Assembly: GCA_018434685.1 (NCBI GenBank)
Contig: JAHDOV010000004.1
Span: 474,808-538,807 of the forward strand
Direction of reading: 5' to 3'
From: Deltaproteobacteria bacterium
Lineage (GTDB): Bacteria > Desulfobacterota > Desulfomonilia > UBA1062
Length of the DNA: 64,000 nucleotides
Shown here: positions 1 to 9,071 of the stretch, one piece after another
Layout of the letters: every line of letters starts with the position of its first letter
How positions within the stretch are numbered: position 1 is the stretch's first letter
Position numbers and translations under genes: made by a program
The notes under the pieces: generated by a model
Databases searched by the model: none
Seen by the model: the letters and a program-made list of their open reading frames with translations, nothing else
What the model was told of the DNA's origin: nothing

Positions 1-33
1 TGGAAGGCTTAAGACAGGAAAGGGGAGCATAAC

Positions 34-549
34 ATGATCAGTAAGAAGGTCGAGGAGGCATTGAACAGGCAGATCAATGCCGAGCTGTACTCGGCATATC
101 TCTACCTTTCCATGAATGCCTATTTCCTTTCGATCAACCTGGCGGGGTTCGCCAACTGGATGCGCGTGCAGGCACTGGAAGAGACGACCCATGCGGACAA
201 ATTCTATGGTTTTCTCAATGACCGGGGCGGGAGGGTGATCCTGGCCCCCATCGAAGGGCCGCCCCATGACTGGTCATCGCCGCTGGCTGCATTCGAAGAT
301 GCGTACCGGCACGAGCAGAAGGTGACAGCCATGATCAACGCCCTGATGGATCTCGCCATAGAGGAAAAGGATCATGCAACGGCAAGCATGCTGAGCTGGT
401 TTGTCGATGAGCAGGTGGAAGAGGAGTCGAATGCAGACGGTATCGTCAGACAGCTGAAGCTCGTCGGCGATAACAGTGGCGGCTTGTTCATGCTCGATCG
501 AGAACTTTCCGCCCGTGCCTTCACTCCACCCGCTGCTTCGCCGGAGTGA
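34..549 (+). CDS. ftnA: Bacterial non-haem ferritin
   Basis: This cytoplasmic iron-storage protein oxidises Fe(II) and stores the product inside a 24-subunit shell. The 171-residue length fits the FtnA family. The ferroxidase ligands sit at the expected positions: E17, E50, H53, E94, Q127 and E130. A short low-complexity tail rich in Ala and Pro follows about residue 160. The start is supported by AGGGGAG about 8 bases upstream. It heads a same-strand group with a rubrerythrin-like protein, FprA and a rubredoxin fusion, so its job here is probably to sequester iron during oxygen or peroxide exposure. The promoter lies at or beyond the left edge and cannot be judged. Confidence 0.93.
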   Translation: MISKKVEEALNRQINAELYSAYLYLSMNAYFLSINLAGFANWMRVQALEETTHADKFYGFLNDRGGRVILAPIEGPPHDWSSPLAAFEDAYRHEQKVTAMINALMDLAIEEKDHATASMLSWFVDEQVEEESNADGIVRQLKLVGDNSGGLFMLDRELSARAFTPPAASPE

Positions 550-629
550 ACAGGGATAGCCTGATCACGGCAACAAGTTGCAGAAACTCCACGCCCCATG
601 ATTGAGCGATAGACAAAGGGAGGATACGT

Positions 630-1112
630 ATGCTCAAAGGCATCAATGCAGAAGAGATTTTCGAAATGGCGCTCGGCCTCGAGAAGCAGGGGGTAGAGTT
701 CTATACCAGGGCCTCGGAGATCTTTGACGATCCCCTGATCAAAAACATGCTGGCTGGCCTTGCATCGATGGAGGCCGATCATGCACGGATATTCTCTGCC
801 ATGAGAGACCGTCTCGTGGGAGATGAGTTCTACAGTGACGGTTTCGACCCGGAACACCTTGCCGCCAGGTACCTGCGGGCAATGACCGCTGGCGCGGTCT
901 TCGAACCCATGGTGCCGCTATCCGGGACGGAAACCCTGGCCGACATCCTGAAAAAAGGCATCGAGGCGGAAAAGAACTCCATCGTGTTCTATACGGGTCT
1001 TCGGGGTATAGTCCCTGAGGATCTCGGCAGGGACAAGGTCGATGCCATCATCGAGGAGGAGATGAAACACATCGTACTCTTAAGCGACAGGCTCTCGTCG
1101 CTCAAGAGTTGA
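630..1112 (+). CDS. Rubrerythrin-like ferritin-family protein without rubredoxin domain
   Basis: This is a 160-residue four-helix-bundle protein. It carries two E..Y helices and two E-x-x-H type motifs (MEADH near residue 49 and EEMKH near residue 147), the di-iron pattern of rubrerythrin erythrin domains. No CxxC pairs are present, so the rubredoxin domain of classical rubrerythrin is missing. Electrons would have to come from a separate rubredoxin, and the fusion at 2332-3054 is an obvious candidate. GGGAGG precedes the ATG by about 6 bases. It lies 80 bases after ferritin and 15 before fprA. The likely role is peroxide reduction, by family analogy only. Confidence 0.8.
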   Translation: MLKGINAEEIFEMALGLEKQGVEFYTRASEIFDDPLIKNMLAGLASMEADHARIFSAMRDRLVGDEFYSDGFDPEHLAARYLRAMTAGAVFEPMVPLSGTETLADILKKGIEAEKNSIVFYTGLRGIVPEDLGRDKVDAIIEEEMKHIVLLSDRLSSLKS

Positions 1113-1127
1113 GGCAAAGGAGAAGGT

Positions 1128-2339
1128 ATGCCAGGAATATACAAAGCGATCAAGGTCAGTGAGCATGTATACTGGGTCGGCGCGGTGGACTGGACCATCC
1201 GCGATTTTCACGGCTATACGACAAAGCGGGGAAGCACCTACAATGCCTACCTCGTTGTCGCAGACAAGATCACGCTCATCGATACGGTCAAGGCCCCGTT
1301 CAGGCAGGAACTGCTCAGTCGCATAGCCTCGGTGGTGGACCCTTCCCGTATCGACTACATCATTTCCAATCACTCCGAGATGGATCACTCCGGGTGCCTT
1401 GCCGATATTATCCGCGAGGTATCGCCCGAGAAGGTCTTTGCATCGGTAATGGGCGCCAAGACCCTGAAGGAGCACTTTGCCATCGAGAGGGAGATTATCC
1501 CGCTCAAAGACGGGACCGAGCTCTCCCTGGGGAACATGACGCTTACGTTCATGGAAACGCGCATGCTCCACTGGCCGGACAGCATGTTCAGCTACCTGAA
1601 GGAAGACGGGCTCCTCTTCTCGCAGGATGCCTTCGGCATGCACCTGGCCACGGTGGAGCGGTTTGCCGACGAGGTGGAGGAATCGATCCTGAATTATGAG
1701 GCGGCGACGTACTATGCCAACATTCTCCTGCCCTACTCGCCGCTGATCCTGAACCTTATCGACAAGGTGGACAGATCCGGACTGGATATCAGGATCATTG
1801 CCCCGGATCATGGTCCCCTGTGGCGGAAAGACCTGGGAAAGATCCTCGGGTCCTACGGCACATGGGCTCAGCAGAAACCCACCAGCAAGGCCATTGTCCT
1901 GTTCCATACCATGTGGCACAGCACCGAGCTCATGGCGCGGGCCATAGAAGAGGGTCTGATCGCCGGCGGGGCGAGGGTGAAGGTCATGTCCATGGAAGCG
2001 TTCCACCGCAGTGACGTGGCCTACGAGGTCCTCGATGCCGGGGCACTGGTGGCAGGATCATCGACGCTCAACAACAACATGCTGCCGGCCATGGCGGATG
2101 TGCTCACCTACCTCAAGGGGCTCAAGCCGAAGAACCTGATCGGGGCGGCATTCGGGTCCTATGGCTGGAGCGGGGAAGCGGCATCGCACATACACGAGGT
2201 GCTCTCTGCCATGAAGGTCGATCTCGTGGAGGAACCTGTCAAGGCGAAATATGTACCTGATGACGCTGCGCTGGAAACATGTTATGCTCTGGGCAGTAAG
2301 ATTGCGGAAAAACTCCGGGAGGGAACAGCTGATGAGTGA
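1128..2339 (+). CDS. fprA: A-type flavoprotein FprA (O2/NO reductase)
   Basis: Flavodiiron protein of 403 residues that reduces O2 to water or NO to N2O in the cytoplasm of anaerobes. The N-terminal metallo-beta-lactamase fold carries the di-iron ligand series [25 protein letters not shown] and DHGPLW. The C-terminal flavodoxin domain begins near residue 250 with an FMN phosphate loop (HTMWHST). There is no rubredoxin or flavin-reductase extension, so an external electron donor is needed. That donor is very likely the next gene, whose ATG lies inside this reading frame. AAGGAG precedes the start by about 5 bases. The pairing matches the characterised FprA-Hrb couple of Moorella. Confidence 0.95.
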   Translation: MPGIYKAIKVSEHVYWVGAVDWTIRDFHGYTTKRGSTYNAYLVVADKITLIDTVKAPFRQELLSRIASVVDPSRIDYIISNHSEMDHSGCLADIIREVSPEKVFASVMGAKTLKEHFAIEREIIPLKDGTELSLGNMTLTFMETRMLHWPDSMFSYLKEDGLLFSQDAFGMHLATVERFADEVEESILNYEAATYYANILLPYSPLILNLIDKVDRSGLDIRIIAPDHGPLWRKDLGKILGSYGTWAQQKPTSKAIVLFHTMWHSTELMARAIEEGLIAGGARVKVMSMEAFHRSDVAYEVLDAGALVAGSSTLNNNMLPAMADVLTYLKGLKPKNLIGAAFGSYGWSGEAASHIHEVLSAMKVDLVEEPVKAKYVPDDAALETCYALGSKIAEKLREGTADE

Positions 2340-3054
2340 TGTAGTGGACCGCAAGGCCCTGTGGGATATCACCTATGGTTTGTACATCGTGTCCTCGGTG
2401 TCGGACACCAGGACGAACGGACAGATTGTGAATTCCGTGATCCAGGTGAGCGCCGAACCGCCTTCGATTGCTCTGAGCATCAACAAGAACAATCTGACTC
2501 ACCGCTATATCGAGGACAGCGGGGTGCTGGCCGTATCCGTCCTCGAAGAGGATACCCCCATGCCCTTTATCGGCCTGTTCGGCTTCAAGTCGGGCAGGGA
2601 TGTGGATAAGATGTCCCAGGTTGCCTGCAGAAACGGGGAAACGGGATGCCCCATCGTTACCGACAATGCCCTGTCTTTCATGGAGGGGCGGGTTACCGGC
2701 AGCGTCGACTGCGGAACCCATACGATCTTCGTTGCAGAGATCACAAGCTCGGAGGTCCTCAAGAGCGGGACGCCGCTTACCTATGCGTACTACCAGAACG
2801 TGAAGAAGGGAACGGCTTCGAAGAACGCCCCAACCTACAAAGGTGACCTGAAGTCTCAGGAGACAGCTCAAGAAAAAATCGTGGAGGGTACCATGAAGAA
2901 GTATGTCTGTGGAGTGTGCGGTTATATCTATGACCCCAGTGAGGGAGATCCGGAAGGGAACATTGCCCCTGGAACCCCCTTTGAAGAATTGCCTGATGAC
3001 TGGACCTGTCCGGTATGCGGTGCCTCAAAGGATGAATTTGCTCCCGAGGACTAG
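2332..3054 (+). CDS. hrb: Flavin reductase-rubredoxin fusion (high-molecular-weight rubredoxin)
   Basis: This 240-residue protein has an FMN-binding flavin reductase-like domain (about residues 5-165). A linker leads to a complete C-terminal rubredoxin (about 188-240) with CGVCGY and CPVCGA iron ligands. It should pass electrons from NAD(P)H through FMN to the rubredoxin iron and on to FprA. A longer in-frame start exists at 2251, but the ATG at 2332 overlaps the fprA stop and leaves the natural family N-terminus, so 2332 is chosen. The overlap implies translational coupling and matched amounts of the two proteins. The rubredoxin may also serve the rubrerythrin-like proteins nearby. Confidence 0.93.
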   Translation: MSDVVDRKALWDITYGLYIVSSVSDTRTNGQIVNSVIQVSAEPPSIALSINKNNLTHRYIEDSGVLAVSVLEEDTPMPFIGLFGFKSGRDVDKMSQVACRNGETGCPIVTDNALSFMEGRVTGSVDCGTHTIFVAEITSSEVLKSGTPLTYAYYQNVKKGTASKNAPTYKGDLKSQETAQEKIVEGTMKKYVCGVCGYIYDPSEGDPEGNIAPGTPFEELPDDWTCPVCGASKDEFAPED

Positions 3055-3063
3055 GACGCCAGG

Positions 3064-3096
3064 ACGCCTTCAGGGCGCTGTCCGCCCTGAAGGCGT
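3064..3096 (+). other. Perfect 14-bp hairpin after hrb
   Basis: Two perfect 14-base arms (3064-3077 and 3083-3096) enclose a 5-base loop 10 bases after the hrb stop. No T-run follows, so it is not a textbook intrinsic terminator. It could stabilise the upstream fprA-hrb message or partly block transcription into the next gene. Confidence 0.75.
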
Positions 3097-3168
3097 ATAT
3101 GCAGGGTACGTGACGCTCCTCTCAGTGCCGGCAGATGAAAACCGGGGCAGTGTGTGGTTGCAGCTGAG

Positions 3169-4005
3169 ATGCGAATGAACCGTCGTTCCCGAGGAAGATC
3201 AGCGAATGTTCGCCGGGCATTCCTTGAAGAGCTCTACCACAAATACAACCACTACAAGTTTATCCCGCCCGATCCCCTGGAGTTTGTCTGGCGCTATAGC
3301 GATCCTCTGGACCGGGAGATCGCCGGCCTGCTGGCATCCTCCCTTGCCTACGGGAGGGTGGCCCAGATAAAGAAGAGCGCTGCAGCCGTGCTCGATGAAA
3401 TGGGGCCCTCGCCCAGGGCGTTTCTCGAGGACGTATCGCGGGAGCAGCTCCTGAATTTCTTCCACGACTTCAAGCACCGGTTCACCACCCCGTGCGAGCT
3501 CACTGATTTCATCCTCGGGATCAAGCGGGTCGTTCAAAGAGACGGTTCCCTGCAGGCCTGTTTCATGAAGGGGCTGAAGGAGGGCCATGGCAGCACGATC
3601 GAGGCGCTTGGTCCCTTTGCCCGGGAGTTGAGCCGGGATTTTCCCTGCCAGTACAACAGCCTGCTGCCACAACCGGACAAGAAGAGCGCCTGCAAGAGGC
3701 TCCACCTGTTTCTGAGGTGGATGGTACGCCAGGATGAGGTGGATCCCGGGGGATGGACAGGGGTTTCGCCGGCAGCACTGATCGTCCCCCTTGATACGCA
3801 CATGTTTTCCCTCTGTTCGCGCCTGGACATGACCTGCAGGGCGCAGGCAGACATAAGGACCGCGTGTGAGATAACCGAGGGATTTCGGAGAATCAGTGCG
3901 TCAGATCCGGTGAGGTATGACTTTGCCCTGACCCGGCTGGGCATACGCCCGGATGCGGACCATGTACCTGCCGGCGGGCACTATGAATGTCTGTTCGCTG
4001 TTTAA
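3169..4005 (+). CDS. TIGR02757 (DUF2400) family protein of unknown function
   Basis: This protein of about 278 residues matches the TIGR02757 family by pattern. The family-like stretch starts near LYHKYNHYKFIPPDPLEFVW and continues through a helical, charged body. The biochemical function is not established, to my knowledge. I see no signal peptide, membrane segment or metal-binding Cys cluster. The start is uncertain: GTG at 3154, ATG at 3169 and ATG at 3175 are in frame and none has a strong ribosome site. Its 3' end lies 20 bases before the rubrerythrin start, which places it inside an oxidative-stress block and hints at a related or repair role. That is context only. Confidence 0.75.
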   Translation: MRMNRRSRGRSANVRRAFLEELYHKYNHYKFIPPDPLEFVWRYSDPLDREIAGLLASSLAYGRVAQIKKSAAAVLDEMGPSPRAFLEDVSREQLLNFFHDFKHRFTTPCELTDFILGIKRVVQRDGSLQACFMKGLKEGHGSTIEALGPFARELSRDFPCQYNSLLPQPDKKSACKRLHLFLRWMVRQDEVDPGGWTGVSPAALIVPLDTHMFSLCSRLDMTCRAQADIRTACEITEGFRRISASDPVRYDFALTRLGIRPDADHVPAGGHYECLFAV

Positions 4006-4025
4006 TATCTGCTCAGGAGGATAGT

Positions 4026-4523
4026 ATGGATGAGAAGACTCGCGATGCCGTGTATCAGGCATACGCCGGAGAATCAAAGGCTGCGCTGCGGCTCAAGGTC
4101 TATGCGGAAAAGGCCCAGGAAGAGGGGTATCCCCAGCTTGCAAAGCTCTTCCGGGTGATTTCGTTTTCCGAGGAGCTCCACGGCAAGAGGGCGCTCAAGC
4201 TCCTGAAGGAGATCAGGAGCACCGAGGAAAATCTAGCCGACAGTTTCGAGTCCGAGACCAGGGTCGCGGGTGTCGCCTACGATAGTTTCATCAGGTATGC
4301 CGAAGAGGCGGGAGACAGGGCTTCGTCGCTGTATTTCAGCCAGTCCCGGGACGTCGAGGAGGTCCATGCCAAACTCTATAAGGAGGCCATGGATCATGTC
4401 CTGGAGGAGCGGGAGACGGTCTACTATGTCTGTGATGTCTGCGGCTATGTCTCTGACGGAACCCTGCCCGAAGAGTGTCCGGTGTGCGGGGCGAAGAAAG
4501 ACCGGTTCGTATCGGTGACGTAG
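4026..4523 (+). CDS. rbr: Rubrerythrin
   Basis: This 165-residue cytoplasmic peroxidase has an N-terminal di-iron erythrin domain and a C-terminal rubredoxin domain with CDVCGY and CPVCGA. The di-iron ligands are suggested by GESKAALR, FSEELHGK, FESETRV and DVEEVHAKLY. It reduces hydrogen peroxide with electrons relayed through its own rubredoxin centre. A longer in-frame start at 3987 lies inside the previous gene. AGGAGG 6 bases before the ATG at 4026 settles the start. It ends the same-strand defence block, and no convincing terminator follows. Confidence 0.93.
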   Translation: MDEKTRDAVYQAYAGESKAALRLKVYAEKAQEEGYPQLAKLFRVISFSEELHGKRALKLLKEIRSTEENLADSFESETRVAGVAYDSFIRYAEEAGDRASSLYFSQSRDVEEVHAKLYKEAMDHVLEERETVYYVCDVCGYVSDGTLPEECPVCGAKKDRFVSVT

Positions 4524-4754
4524 AGAGTACCCCTCCACCTGTTCCAATGCCTGACCATGAAGGCCGGGTTGCCTTCTCGCTCTTCAGCGGCAATGCAGCC
4601 GGGACATGGTGGATAAAGAAAACCTACAGTGGGTATGCACGTGAACAAACGGGGTAGCAGCCTTACGGCAACGGAAGACCCCTGTGGCCGGATCAGTCAT
4701 GCGAGGCAAGGTTATAGGGAGGAAAATCCCTGTTCGACCTGCGGGGGATTCCTC

Positions 4755-4889
4755 TCAGGAAAGAATGCGACGCTTGAGTATTCTTTCCCAGTAGGATTCG
4801 AAGTCCCTGCATGCCTTTTTCAATTCATCGATCCTGTTGATGCCCATGCGTGAAAGTTCTTCGAGTATTTCTCTTCGTGTCAGTGCCAT
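4755..4889 (-). CDS. Small 44-residue helical protein
   Basis: This short open frame reads MALTRREILEELSRMGINRI at its start and continues as an amphipathic, charged helix with one Cys (residue 27) and one Trp. A GAGG element lies about 10 bases before the ATG. Residue composition is protein-like, with abundant Glu, Arg, Leu and Ile and no rare-codon clustering. It sits alone between the rubrerythrin block and the repeat protein, in the orientation of the downstream minus-strand genes. I do not recognise a family. It could be a small regulatory or adaptor protein. The flanks 4524-4754 and 4890-5137 hold nothing else I can support. Confidence 0.5.
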   Translation of the reverse strand: MALTRREILEELSRMGINRIDELKKACRDFESYWERILKRRILS

Positions 4890-5137
4890 GCTCAACAACC
4901 TCACTTATTACCGTGTTTCAGGAAACCTCACTGTAACCGGTCTGCCCTGCGGATTCGCAATCCCGAGGGAAATAAAGGAAACGCGACTGAATAATTCCTC
5001 TAGTATCCGAATATAAGCACACTGTCCGCAGGAGGGCTATCGGGGCAAACCTGAAAGATGTATAGGACCGAATCCGCCGGCCATGTAGGAAAAAGCACGG
5101 GAGTTGCTGCAGAAAATGGCTGATATCGCTGCAAGGG

Positions 5138-6436
5138 CTATGGAGCTGAGGGTGTATACGGGGATCTCCTGTGAAGCTGCAGTTTCAGGAGATCGAACAG
5201 AAACCCCAGTTCGGCAGTGTCGCCCCTGGTTTCATAGGAGAAGAGCAGCGAGAGAGAGAACCGGGAGAAATCACCATCACGCCGGTAGAAGATGGTGTGC
5301 CACAGGATATCCACCAGCTCCGTGTCCTCGGCCTCGGAGCGCTCTCCCCGGGCAAGGGTGAGGAGGGGCTGCCAGGTGCGCTTGTAGGCCTCTGCCTGAA
5401 ACGGGAGAATCCAGGGGACGTACCACGAGCTCTCGCGTGATGTCGCACTGTGGTGCCACACCGGCCAGCAGGTGACGCTGCGGCGCTCTTCTCCCAGGGG
5501 AGAAACCGCATGTGTCGTGTTGCTCAGGATGAGGATGCTCGTCCTGTCCCGGATCAGCTCGCCAGCGCCGTCATAGTTCAGTTCTTTTCTGTACATGGGC
5601 CACAGTATTGTTTCCACGCTGTAGGTGGGGGCGATGAGCTTTTTCCGGTACAGGGGGAAGATCCTCGTCTCTTCGTAGCCGCCCGTTGCATATCTCACAA
5701 GCGGCCAGGGGGCATCGATACTGGTGTGGCCGGCAGCAGAGTCCCGGTTATAGGTGAACAGCGGCCAGATTACGGAGATGTTCTTGAAGGTATCCCCCCG
5801 TGCATAGAGGAACAAGGGCAGGGCAGCGTCCATATTCCTCTGCCCGCGCGTCCTGAGGAATATTGGCCAGAGTACAAAGTCTTTGTGTTCATCAACCGAC
5901 TTCTCGTAGCCGTAGAGCGGGAAGATCTTGAACGTCCGGTTCCTGCTGTAGCTGAAGATGGGCCAGAGGACGTGATACGTCCTGGTGTCGGTGTGGGCAG
6001 TAGACGAGTAGACGGGCCACAGGGCGAACCGGATCTCGTCATAGCCGAACCGATGGTAGAACGTCCCGTACAGGGGGAAGATTCCGCCGTAGCTCCTGTC
6101 CTTGTAGCTGCCGTAAAAGAACGGGAACAGGTTGCGGTAGCGCTGGTCTTTCTCGTCCACCGAGGAGTACAGGGGAAAGAAGACCGTCTTGTTTTCGCTG
6201 CTCTGACTCAGGGGGTAGAGGATGTCCAGGTGCTGTTCGTCCTGATAATACAAGGGGCGCACGGCCTTCCTCTCCGATGAGAACTCCAGTATCGGGCCTG
6301 CCATGGTTGCCGTGTAGGCGTCGTCGCTCGATTCATAAAAAAAGACCGGCGAGAGATTGATCCGTGCAGCCCCTGCGGGCTGCCCCCAGGGCACGCACAG
6401 GAGCAGGATGATCAGTGCGGAGAGCCTGGGCCGCAT
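5138..6436 (-). CDS. Exported FPLY/LWPIF tandem-repeat protein
   Basis: This is a 432-residue protein with an N-terminal signal peptide (hydrophobic core about residues 6-18, Ala-rich cleavage region near 22-24). The mature part repeats a short hydrophobic unit of the type [IL][FW]P[LIV][FYW] about every 20-28 residues. Examples are FFPLY, LFPFF, IFPLY, ALWPVY, VLWPIF, VIWPLF, ILWPMY and YVPWIL, about fifteen copies. Polar, Arg- and Asp-rich linkers join them. The regular aromatic units suggest a beta-rich repeat fold or an outer-membrane protein. It follows mlaD by 5 bases and so is probably co-transcribed with lipid-transport functions. No function is assigned; the family is unknown to me. 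Confidence 0.8.
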   Translation of the reverse strand: MRPRLSALIILLLCVPWGQPAGAARINLSPVFFYESSDDAYTATMAGPILEFSSERKAVRPLYYQDEQHLDILYPLSQSSENKTVFFPLYSSVDEKDQRYRNLFPFFYGSYKDRSYGGIFPLYGTFYHRFGYDEIRFALWPVYSSTAHTDTRTYHVLWPIFSYSRNRTFKIFPLYGYEKSVDEHKDFVLWPIFLRTRGQRNMDAALPLFLYARGDTFKNISVIWPLFTYNRDSAAGHTSIDAPWPLVRYATGGYEETRIFPLYRKKLIAPTYSVETILWPMYRKELNYDGAGELIRDRTSILILSNTTHAVSPLGEERRSVTCWPVWHHSATSRESSWYVPWILPFQAEAYKRTWQPLLTLARGERSEAEDTELVDILWHTIFYRRDGDFSRFSLSLLFSYETRGDTAELGFLFDLLKLQLHRRSPYTPSAP

Positions 6437-6441
6437 GGGGT

Positions 6442-7467
6442 CTACCAGATGAGCCCCAGGACAGTTCCCATGACCGTGATCGGCATCTGCTCTTCCAGTC
6501 CCTGCGCAGCGAGGTTTGCATTGCGTATGGTTTCTTCGAGGTGCTGGTAGAGCTCTTCATCGACGAGGATGTGCCCCAGGGTTCCCCTGCCTGCGGCAAG
6601 CTCGTCGGAGATGAACCGGATATTCTCCGCAATGGCCAGCAGATCGAAGTAGAGGGTGCTGTCACTGAACAGCATGTTGATGGTGCTGTCTTCATTCATC
6701 CCGGCGGTGAGCTGCTGGATATTTTCCATGAAGCCGTTCAAGTTGTTGTAGAGAGAGTCGTCGTTGACGAGTTTGCCGATGGTTCCCTGTCCTGCATTGA
6801 TATGACCGAGGATCTCACCGAGGTCGGCGGATGAGGAGGTCAGATCCTGCGACATTACGGCAAAGTTGTCGGTGATCTCGGCGAGATGAGCAATGGTGGT
6901 GGAGAGGTTTTCCCGGTTCTCCGCTACCAGGGCGGAAGAATCCGCAGTGAGCTGGTGGATGTTGGTGAGGATGCTCCGCAGGGTGTCCTCGTCTCCGAAG
7001 ACCGAATTGAGGGCTCCGGTCAGCTCCGTGAGGTTGCCGGCAAGCTCTCCCAGCTGCATGAGGAGGTGGTCCACGGACGGGGGTACGGTTGTCCTGGCCA
7101 GGTTTCCTCCCGGTTCCAGGGTATTGTCTGACACGCCAGGGGTCAGGATTATGATCTTGTCTCCAAGGACGCCTTTGGTGGCAATGGAGGCCACGGAATT
7201 TATGGGCAGCGTGATGTCTTCGTTGATGGCAGCGGTGACAACCGCGGAATAGTCCTTGTTGAGGGATATATCCGTGACAGAGCCTACCTGTACACCAGCC
7301 AGTTCAAGGGGGGCGTCGTTCTTGAGTCCCTCCACCGAGGAGAATACCATGGTGATGCTGTAGGTCTTTTTCTTGGAAAAGCTCAGTTCTCCGATCTCGA
7401 CGGACAGGATCACAAAGACGATGACCACCACGACAATAAAGATTCCGACCTTTGCTTCGTTACTCAT
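6442..7467 (-). CDS. mlaD: MlaD/MCE-domain lipid transport protein
   Basis: Inner-membrane-anchored periplasmic protein of 341 residues. A single N-terminal membrane segment (about residues 6-24) is followed by an MCE domain (about 35-120) containing LAGVQVGSV and KGVLGDKII signatures. A long helical tail follows with repeated GTIGKLVNDDSLY / GTLGHILVDEELY units typical of this family. MCE proteins form hexameric channels that move phospholipids between membranes. A start 4 codons upstream (7479) is possible; neither has a strong ribosome site and 7467 gives the canonical N-terminus. MlaE and MlaF are not in the window, so partners must be encoded elsewhere. Confidence 0.88.
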   Translation of the reverse strand: MSNEAKVGIFIVVVVIVFVILSVEIGELSFSKKKTYSITMVFSSVEGLKNDAPLELAGVQVGSVTDISLNKDYSAVVTAAINEDITLPINSVASIATKGVLGDKIIILTPGVSDNTLEPGGNLARTTVPPSVDHLLMQLGELAGNLTELTGALNSVFGDEDTLRSILTNIHQLTADSSALVAENRENLSTTIAHLAEITDNFAVMSQDLTSSSADLGEILGHINAGQGTIGKLVNDDSLYNNLNGFMENIQQLTAGMNEDSTINMLFSDSTLYFDLLAIAENIRFISDELAAGRGTLGHILVDEELYQHLEETIRNANLAAQGLEEQMPITVMGTVLGLIW

Positions 7468-7505
7468 TTCAACACCCATTCGTCAGGAGAGTGATCCCTC
7501 ATGAA

Positions 7506-9071
7506 TTATTCAAGCAATTCATCGATCTTATCCTGGATCTCCTCTCTCTTGTTATTCAGTACAGAAGACTTGATATAGTAATCAAGCGCTTCGTCGTCTC
7601 TCCCGAGACTCTTGAGGATATCCCCCATATGTTCGTGGATCGTCGGATCGTTGTTCAGGTGTTTGAGGGCCTTTCTCAGATAACCCAGGGCCTCCTGGGC
7701 ACGGTCTTTCCTGTACAGGACCCATGCCATGGAATCGAGGATAAAGGGGTCTTCCGGCCGCTGGTCCAGGGCCTCCCTGATCATGTCGTAGGCCTCGTCG
7801 AGCTTGATGCCCTCGTCAGCCCAGACATACCCGATAAAGTTCAGGGCTACCGGATCGCGGGGGTTCTTGTCGAGGAGCCGTGTCGCTATGTCGAGACCTT
7901 CTTCCCTCCTGCCCGCGCTGTCCAGTTCGGTGGCCAGCTGGTAGCCGACCTCGGGGCAGACGTCGGTTTCGGCATAGGTGTCCCATGCGGAAAGGAGGAC
8001 CTCAAGGGCCTCCGGGGCCTTGCCGCTCTCCTTGAGGATGGTCGATCTCAGGACGGCGACATCGCATCCGAGTCTGCCGTCAGCGGGAATACCGTAGAGT
8101 ACCTGGAGGGCATCGTCCAACCTGTTGAGCCGGGCGTATGTTATGGCCAGGTAGTAGCTGTCCTCGTCGGTTTTCTCCTCGATCTGTCCAAGGTCTTCCA
8201 GAGCCTCGTCAAGAAGGCCCACTTGAATCTTGAGCATGACGATCTTTCTGAGGACCTGGACATGGGGATTCACCTTCATGAGTCTTTCCAGCAGGGAGAT
8301 GGCCTCGGCATACTGTTTTCTGGAGATCTTCAGCTCGGAAAGCGCAATGAGACCGTCATTCGAGTAGGGGTCGATCTCGAGGAGCTGTTCGAAGACTGCC
8401 TGGGCCTGACTGTTTTGCCCCAGGAGCCCGTAGATCTTGCCGAGGTCGAGGTATGCCGGGGTGAATTTCGGGTTTATCTCGATAACCTCACGGAGCGAGG
8501 TCTTTGCGCAGTCGAAGTCTTTGGCACCAAGGCATGCCTTGGAGAGCGTGTAGAGGGTCATGCTGTCGTCCTGGCTGCCCAGGAGGCCCTCAAGTATGTC
8601 TCGCGCCCCCTGGAAATCAGACACGACGATCTTGAGATTCGCAAGGAACAGGAGCAGTTGCTGGTTGTCGGGATATTTTTCCGCAAGGGTCTCGGTGTCC
8701 GCTATCGCCTGTTCCCAGTCTCCCTTGCGGGCATAGATCTTGGTCCGCAGTTCCAGCGCGTCGTCTGCGTAGGAGCCGTCTTCCATGATCCGATCCACTA
8801 ACTCCAGGGCATTGCCGGACTGGTTCAGGATAAAATAGATCCTGGCCTGGGCGAGCCAGGCAAAGGGATCATCGATCGTCTCGTAGAGTTTCAGTGCCTG
8901 CTGCCAGTCGCCCCTGTTTTCGGCATCGCGTGCGAGAAGCGCGTTCAGATACGGATCATTCCGCTGAGGGCCATCAAGGGGCGTCTTTTCCGGGGAGACA
9001 TGTGCACACCCCGAAGCGACAAGAAACAACGCAATGAAGAGGATAAGCTTAAGAGCTCTTGGCCGAAGCAA
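7506..9071 (-). CDS. TPR-repeat lipoprotein
   Basis: This is a 521-residue protein with a lipoprotein signal (LFLVASGC, lipid-modified Cys at 22) followed by about a dozen tetratricopeptide repeats, for example PAYLDLGKIYGLLGQNSQAQ and DPFILDSMAWVLYRKDRAQE. TPR lipoproteins usually scaffold envelope assembly complexes. The start is a TTG at 9071, supported by AAAGGAG 10 bases upstream, and it overlaps the 3' end of rpe by 23 bases. It lies 38 bases before mlaD. A role with MlaD and the repeat protein in the envelope is plausible from context. Confidence 0.87.
   Translation of the reverse strand: MLRPRALKLILFIALFLVASGCAHVSPEKTPLDGPQRNDPYLNALLARDAENRGDWQQALKLYETIDDPFAWLAQARIYFILNQSGNALELVDRIMEDGSYADDALELRTKIYARKGDWEQAIADTETLAEKYPDNQQLLLFLANLKIVVSDFQGARDILEGLLGSQDDSMTLYTLSKACLGAKDFDCAKTSLREVIEINPKFTPAYLDLGKIYGLLGQNSQAQAVFEQLLEIDPYSNDGLIALSELKISRKQYAEAISLLERLMKVNPHVQVLRKIVMLKIQVGLLDEALEDLGQIEEKTDEDSYYLAITYARLNRLDDALQVLYGIPADGRLGCDVAVLRSTILKESGKAPEALEVLLSAWDTYAETDVCPEVGYQLATELDSAGRREEGLDIATRLLDKNPRDPVALNFIGYVWADEGIKLDEAYDMIREALDQRPEDPFILDSMAWVLYRKDRAQEALGYLRKALKHLNNDPTIHEHMGDILKSLGRDDEALDYYIKSSVLNNKREEIQDKIDELLE

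Noticed and set aside
3064-3096. Hairpin as a standard intrinsic terminator
   Set aside because: The stem is perfect, but the following bases are not T-rich on either strand.
4524-4754. Short plus-strand frames after rubrerythrin (for example 4547-4657)
   Set aside because: They lack a ribosome site at proper distance and recognisable sequence; kept only as a note.
5450-6280. Long plus-strand frame opposite the repeat protein
   Set aside because: It is antisense to a signal-peptide protein with clear repeats. The frame is open because of the GC-rich codon pattern and has no ribosome site or recognisable motif.
7452-8801. 449-codon plus-strand frame opposite the TPR lipoprotein
   Set aside because: Its translation shows no motif, and the minus strand has a lipobox, TPR repeats and a good ribosome site.
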